The notes under the pieces are model-generated. The model had not been told where the DNA came from, searched no databases, and worked only from the letters and a program-made list of their open reading frames with translations. The position numbers were made by a program, and so were the translations under genes. From contig DBMA01000040.1 of the NCBI GenBank assembly GCA_002298905.1, positions 1 through 33,905 of the forward strand: a DNA stretch of 33,905 bases, written 5' to 3'. The stretch comes from Mycoplasma sp. UBA710 (lineage in GTDB: Bacteria > Bacillota_I > Bacilli_A > Mycoplasmatales > Metamycoplasmataceae). Numbering within the stretch: position 1 is the first letter of the stretch; each line of letters starts with the position of its first letter. This document shows, one piece after another, positions 29,419 to 33,905 of this stretch.

Positions 29419-29478
29419 TTTTTTTTTATGCTTTTTTTAGAAAATAATATTTATTTATGTAATTTAATATAAAATATA

Positions 29479-29508
29479 TAAGTTCAAAATATGGAATAAA
29501 TGAACTTA
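29479..29508 (+). promoter_or_regulatory. 8-bp inverted repeat in the leader of the tail-anchored protein gene
   Basis: TAAGTTCA, 14 bases, TGAACTTA. It lies just downstream of an AATATAAAAT -10-like stretch and 52 bases before the ATG at 29560; operator or leader hairpin, unproven. Confidence 0.3.
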
Positions 29509-29559
29509 AAACAATATTAAATATAAGTTTGAAATAACTTACTCAAGGAAAGTAACAAT

Positions 29560-30897
29560 ATGAATAACAAAAGAACTAGCTCTAAAAAAACAGTAACTAC
29601 TAGCAAATCAAATAGTAATAAAAAATATATTTCAAAACCTATTAGATCTAATAATAAATTAAATAACAATAAATCAAAAAGTAATTACTATAAAAATTTG
29701 TATAAGAATAAATATTCTAGAACAAATGAAGTAGTTATTAATAATAAGACTTATGTTTTACCAAAACATGATAGTTTTGAAACATATTTTTGTGTTTGAA
29801 GAATGTATTCTTTAATAGACCCTGTAAATAAAAAAAGTTTTATAAGAAAATTTTGAATTGTTATTGGAAAAGGTCATAAAAGTTATCGTAAATTTGAAAA
29901 TCAAAGAGATGCTATTAGATACTTTAGAAATTTGAAAAAATATGCAAAGATGAAAATTCAAGATATAAATTCAAAACAATTTGTAAGAACAATTTATACA
30001 ATTTTTGAAATGATCTATCAAGGTATTGATACAAGTAAAATATTTGGTCAGACATCTACAAATAATAAATCTCATGAAGAAAAAGATTATGTGGATGAAT
30101 ATACACAATTAGATGTTTTATTAAATAGCGATGATGCTGATGAACAAAATCAAAAAATTGAAGAAGATATAGATAAAGTTATTCAAGAAAAAGAAGGCGA
30201 CACTTTAGTATTAAATTATAAATTAGACATTGATGAGCATGCTGATAAAACCACTAAAGAAATTCAACATGAACAAATTAATCCAGAATATAATGAAACA
30301 AAAAATATAATTCATGAAAGTCCAAAAACATCAAGTTTTGAATTCTATAGTGGAGAAACAAATCATTTAGGCTTACTGGATCGTCAAATGGATAAAACTC
30401 CAATTTTAGGTCAAACTCAAATTAATTATTTTGATAATATGAATCAAAAAGAATCTCTAAATCCATCTTATTCAAATCAACAATCACAAAGATTCGATAC
30501 TTCAACATCTGATTTCTCTTCTCATAGTAACGAATTAAATTATTCAAATAATGATACTGAAGTAGTTATTTATAAAAGTGATGACACAAATGTATTAAGT
30601 ATTAATGACTCAAATAATAATAAAACATCATTATATGAATCAATTACTAATAGCAATAAAGATTTTCCAGAACTTAAAAGTAATGATTTAGAATTAGAAG
30701 AAGATCTTAAAGATTTTGAAAAAGATTTAAATATCATTCAACATAATACATCTTTAAATAAAGCTATTCATCAAGAAAAACAAAAGCGTAATCATAAAAA
30801 AAATACTATTGCAATACTTTCAACAATTTTAATAATTTTAATTATTGCTGCAGTTGTAGTAGTGCTCTTGTTTGTTTTAAAAATCATTAAAATTTAA
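29560..30897 (+). CDS. tail-anchored protein with DUF2188-like N-terminal part, 445 aa
   Basis: 445 residues. A basic Ser/Lys/Asn-rich N terminus (1-50) is followed by a compact part (about 58-150: VWRMYSLIDPVNKKSFIRKFWIV ... SYRKFENQRDAIRYFRNLKKY) recalling DUF2188-type small domains, then a long acidic, Asn/Ser/Gln-rich region (150-405), a basic patch (KQKRNHKKN) and one C-terminal helix (about 420-443). It would sit in the cytoplasm anchored by its tail. Two UGA Trp in the folded part. The ATG is preceded by AAGGAAAG. It lies 68 bases before cdaM. Function unknown; same architecture as the 20398-21312 product, although the sequences are not obviously related. Confidence 0.85.
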
Positions 30898-30965
30898 AGT
30901 AATGATATAATTTTTAAAATAAAATGAATATTTTAAAATTATAAAATAGGAAAGAGAATAGTATT

Positions 30966-31556
30966 ATGGATAAGAATGAAATAATGATTTTAGCTATATT
31001 AATACTTGTTAGCTCTATATTTTTGTTCATTCTAATTCCATTGTCAATTAATTTAATTAAAAATCTAATTACTGAAAAAATCAAAAAGAAGAATAGTAAA
31101 AATTTAGGTTCAAGTAGCAAAATAAGATTAATTAATCAATTAAGAGAATCAGTAGAATTTTTATCAAAAACTAAAACTGGTGCAATTATTACTATTGAAA
31201 ATAAAGATAATTTAGATAATTTAAGAACAGATGGAGTTAAAATAGATGCAAATATTTCTTCATCTTTGATTATTTCTATTTTTAATAAAAATTCACCATT
31301 ACATGATGGGGCAATTATTATAAGAAATGGAAGAATTTTATATGCTGCTACATACTATAAAATTACAAGAAAATCTATTGATAATAAATATGGTTCAAGA
31401 CATAGAGCGGGATTAGGTATTTCAGAGGTTTGTGATGCAACAACAATTATTGTTTCAGAAGAAACAGGAGAAATTTCAATTACTAAAAATTCATTATTAG
31501 TTCCAATTAAAACAAATGAATTCCAAGAAAAACTATTATTCTTCTTGAATGACTAA
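30966..31556 (+). CDS. cdaM: diadenylate cyclase (CdaM type)
   Basis: Makes the second messenger cyclic di-AMP from two ATP. 196 residues: one N-terminal transmembrane helix (about 7-30), a short linker, and a DAC/DisA_N domain with the two catalytic motifs D114-G-A (SPLHDGAIII) and R145-H-R (GSRHRAGLGISE). The single-helix layout matches CdaM of Mycoplasma pneumoniae rather than the three-helix CdaA. No partner regulator (CdaR-like) is present. Shine-Dalgarno AGGAAAGAG lies before the ATG. mgtE follows after 28 bases in the same direction. Confidence 0.93.
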   Translation: MDKNEIMILAILILVSSIFLFILIPLSINLIKNLITEKIKKKNSKNLGSSSKIRLINQLRESVEFLSKTKTGAIITIENKDNLDNLRTDGVKIDANISSSLIISIFNKNSPLHDGAIIIRNGRILYAATYYKITRKSIDNKYGSRHRAGLGISEVCDATTIIVSEETGEISITKNSLLVPIKTNEFQEKLLFFLND

Positions 31557-31584
31557 TTTATATTTTCAAATTTAAGGAGCGCTA

Positions 31585-33030
31585 ATGGAAAATTCAATTA
31601 AAAAATTTGATATTAAGAAACTATTAATTGAAAAAGATTTATCATCTATTAGAAAATATGTAGAACAAACTCCTTTTAATGAAATTGTTTCTGAATTAGA
31701 AGAATTAAATGATTTAGAAGTTGCTTTGTTTTTTAGATGTTTAAAAACAGAGACCTCTTCAGAATTATTTTCTTATTTAAATGAAGAACAGCAACAATCT
31801 ATTATTCAAAATTTAACTAAGCAAGAAATTGCTGACTTTATTAATGAATTGTATACTGATGAAATTGCTGACGTTTTAGAAGCATTGCCTCCTGACATGG
31901 CAAAAACTATTTTATTAACAGTTGATAAAAATACTAGATTTAAAGTTAATCAAATTTTGCAATTTGATGATGAAGAAGTTGGTTCTGTCATGTCTGTTGA
32001 TATTATTGCTTTAAAATCAAACATGACAAATAAAGAAGCATTAGATTTGATTAAGAAAAAGAGGGAAGAATCTGAAATTGGACAATTTTACTATGTAGTG
32101 GATTCCAAAAATAAATTGCAAGGTAGTACAACATTAGAAGATATTGTATTTTCTCCTAAAGATGATTTAGTATCTAATAAAATGACTCAAGTAAAATCTG
32201 TTAAAACTAAACAATTGAAAGCAGAAGCTGCCAATATTTTTTCTTCAGAAGATTATTCAACTTTACCAGTTGTTGATGATAATGATATTTTAATGGGTAT
32301 GTTAACATCTAATGATGTTATTGACATTATTAAAGATGAAGCATCTGAAGATATTTATAAAGCTGCTGGTATTAATTATGAAAATCAGCCTACAAGTTCA
32401 TATTTAAAAACATCTGTATTAAGCATTGTGAAATCTAGAATTTTTTGATTAATTATTTTGATGATAGGTTCTACTTTATCTCAATTAATCATTCAAGTAT
32501 TTAATCAAAAATTTGAAGAATCATTAAATAATATAGCTGAATTGAGTGGAATAGCAATTTCTTCTGCTTTAATTGCTTTAATTCCTGTTACATCAGCAAC
32601 TAGTGGTAATGCAGGGTCTCAATCAACTTCAACATTAACTAGAGCTAGTGCTTTGGGCGAATTAAAAGATGCTAAGATGAATAAAATTATTTTAAAAGAG
32701 TTTTCAGTTGGAGCGGTATTAGGATCTATTTTATCAATAGTAAATTTTGTTCGTTTAATTATCTATTATTTAGCATATAATGCCTTATTAATTCATCATT
32801 ATAAATTTATTTTAATAATTTCTTTAATATCTTCTATTTCTCTATTAATTTCTATTACTTTATCAAAAACATTTGGTGCTGCTATTTTAGCAATTACTAT
32901 TAAAACCAAAAAAGATCCTGCAGTTATGTCTGCACCATTAATTACTACTATTATTGATGCTTTATCTACATTAATCTTTTTCTTATTATCTTACATGATT
33001 TTGATTCCAATTTATCATGTGGCAATATAA
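31585..33030 (+). CDS. mgtE: magnesium channel/transporter MgtE
   Basis: 481 residues: a cytoplasmic N-terminal helical domain (about 1-130) with LPPDMAKTILL, two CBS domains (about 135-255) that sense Mg2+ and nucleotides, a plug helix, and five transmembrane helices (from 287) with the family signature TSGNAGSQSTSTLTRASALGEL around the pore. It imports Mg2+. One UGA Trp opens the first helix. The ATG has AAGGAGCG before it. It is probably co-transcribed with cdaM. Its stop is one base from the stop of the convergent rnhC, so no terminator fits between them. Confidence 0.96.
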
Positions 33031-33031
33031 A

Positions 33032-33808
33032 TTATTTGATTCCTTTTTTATCTAATGCTTCATAAACTTTTTCGGTAGTTTTAAAAGAAATTTTAGCTAC
33101 TTCATATAATGCTTTTCTACCAAATTTTTCACAAAATTCAATAGCCTGTTTTTCAACAGCATCATTTGTACCTAATAAAAATTTCATTCCAATTGCTTCT
33201 TCTTGTTCTTTCATTAGTTCTAAGAAACGATATCTAGCCACTATTGAAGCAGCAGCAACTGCTACATGAATACTTTCAGCTTTAGGAGCAAGTAAAATTG
33301 GTTTTTGAATTTCATCTGTTTTTAATCTTGATTTCATTAAATTTTCATAATATTTATTGATATTATCAATACTTGCAAATTCATCAATTAATATTAAATC
33401 TTCATTAACTTTGTCAAATTTTTCCAAAGTAGTAATTGATTTTAAATGTAAAAACATTTTTAGCTCATGAGCATTCATATATTTTGCTAAATTGTTATAC
33501 CCTTTTTGTGTTAAATGATTAACTCTAAATTTAATTAAATCTTTCATTTTAGGGAATAAGTCTAGAATTTTTTGATCACTTAAAGTTTTAGAATCTTTTA
33601 CTCCTAATTCAATTAATTGTTCAATATTTTCATGAGGAACATAAACTGCCGCTGCAACTAAAGGAGTTAAATAATCTCCTACTCCCGTTTCATCAGAACC
33701 AATAATATTTTTATTTTCCAATTGTTCTTGAGAAGAATAACTTGAAATTACTAAAGGTTTAAATTCAGTTTTTGAAAAATTAATTTTTTTTGATCTTTTG
33801 ACAGCCAT
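33032..33808 (-). CDS. rnhC: ribonuclease HIII
   Basis: Cuts the RNA strand of RNA-DNA hybrids. 258 residues; catalytic G-S-D39-E40-T-G-V-G-D, VKDSKTLSD, LIDEF and KAESIHVAVAAASIVAR match the RNase HII/HIII fold, and GSDETGVGD is the HIII form. Only 37 residues precede the catalytic motif, whereas Bacillus RNase HIII has a TBP-like substrate-binding domain of about 80; that domain is missing or reduced. The ATG at 33808-33806 follows GGAGTAAG. Minus strand, convergent with mgtE. Confidence 0.9.
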   Translation of the reverse strand: MAVKRSKKINFSKTEFKPLVISSYSSQEQLENKNIIGSDETGVGDYLTPLVAAAVYVPHENIEQLIELGVKDSKTLSDQKILDLFPKMKDLIKFRVNHLTQKGYNNLAKYMNAHELKMFLHLKSITTLEKFDKVNEDLILIDEFASIDNINKYYENLMKSRLKTDEIQKPILLAPKAESIHVAVAAASIVARYRFLELMKEQEEAIGMKFLLGTNDAVEKQAIEFCEKFGRKALYEVAKISFKTTEKVYEALDKKGIK

Positions 33809-33818
33809 ACTTACTCCA

Positions 33819-33824
33819 ATTATA
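33819..33824 (-). promoter_or_regulatory. TATAAT box upstream of rnhC
   Basis: TATAAT on the minus strand ending ten bases before the rnhC ATG; the GGAG Shine-Dalgarno lies between them, so a second promoter further upstream may also be used. Confidence 0.35.
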
Positions 33825-33905
33825 TTTTGTCGATTGCATTAATTTTAATAAAGTATTTTAAAAATTAACAAATTTTATTTTAATAAAAAATGATTTTAAA
33901 TATTT

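Noticed and set aside
53..33030. Many genes look broken into adjacent pieces in the same frame
   Set aside because: Every break examined is a TGA at a plausible Trp position; with UGA as Trp the genes are intact, so they are not pseudogenes or frameshifts.
1..33905. CRISPR array, transposase, integrase or conjugative element
   Set aside because: No spaced direct repeats of CRISPR type, no terminal inverted repeats with transposase motifs, and no recombinase or conjugation proteins were found on either strand.

Overview
This is a very AT-rich bacterial segment in which UGA is read as tryptophan: nearly every long gene runs through in-frame TGA codons at positions where its family has Trp (gyrB, pyrG, pheST, pyk, uvrC, mgtE and others), and TGG is rare (two seen, in pheT and the glycosyltransferase). 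With the small, tightly packed housekeeping genes, a lipoprotein with a mycoplasma-type signal peptide and the single-helix diadenylate cyclase of the CdaM type, this points to a mycoplasma (Mollicutes), probably a host-associated species of the former Mycoplasma hominis group; the species cannot be named from the window. I see no insertion sequence, prophage, integrative element or CRISPR array, and no broken major gene once UGA is read as Trp.

Layout: 53-1987 gyrB, convergent with pyrG (2044-3669, minus). 3670-4176 holds a small membrane-protein gene (minus) whose 5' end and upstream region are duplicated in tandem. 4177-5451 is a lipoprotein that overlaps the end of rpsT (minus). 5867-13959 runs rightward: a membrane-anchored NERD nuclease-like protein, a YgjP-type zinc peptidase, pheS, pheT, an unknown multi-spanning membrane protein, competence genes comEA and comEC, and a family 2 glycosyltransferase. 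14041-16113 is rpmG, pepP-like peptidase, efp and an Asp23-like protein. 16121-21312 is a leftward series: an unknown tail-anchored protein, two SPOUT methyltransferases (trmL and a TrmH-type), a YtpR-like tRNA-binding protein, tyrS, a DivIVA-like protein and an ECF-transporter S component. 21662-24977 is pyk, gpsA and a HAD phosphatase, followed by tRNA-His. A DJ-1/PfpI protein (minus) faces it. 25767-29324 is an FtsK-4TM-like membrane protein with a long acidic tail, a thioredoxin-like protein and uvrC, followed by tRNA-Arg(UCU). 29560-33030 is a second tail-anchored protein, cdaM and mgtE, facing rnhC (33032-33808, minus).

Functional themes are translation (pheST, tyrS, efp, rpsT, rpmG, two tRNAs, tRNA/rRNA methylation), DNA uptake and repair (comEA/comEC, uvrC, gyrB, rnhC), central metabolism (pyk, gpsA, pyrG) and ion/second-messenger control (cdaM-mgtE). 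Most worth a second look: genes that appear to start at AUU or AUA behind good Shine-Dalgarno sequences; several genes with a TATAAT-like box only 4-11 bases before ATG and no Shine-Dalgarno (near-leaderless mRNAs); a PheT whose editing-site His appears to be Arg; a ComEC lacking its C-terminal hydrolase domain; the NERD/zinc peptidase pair; and three unusual low-complexity membrane proteins, one with repeated short motifs. Coordinates of UGA-containing genes were joined by hand across UGA codons.
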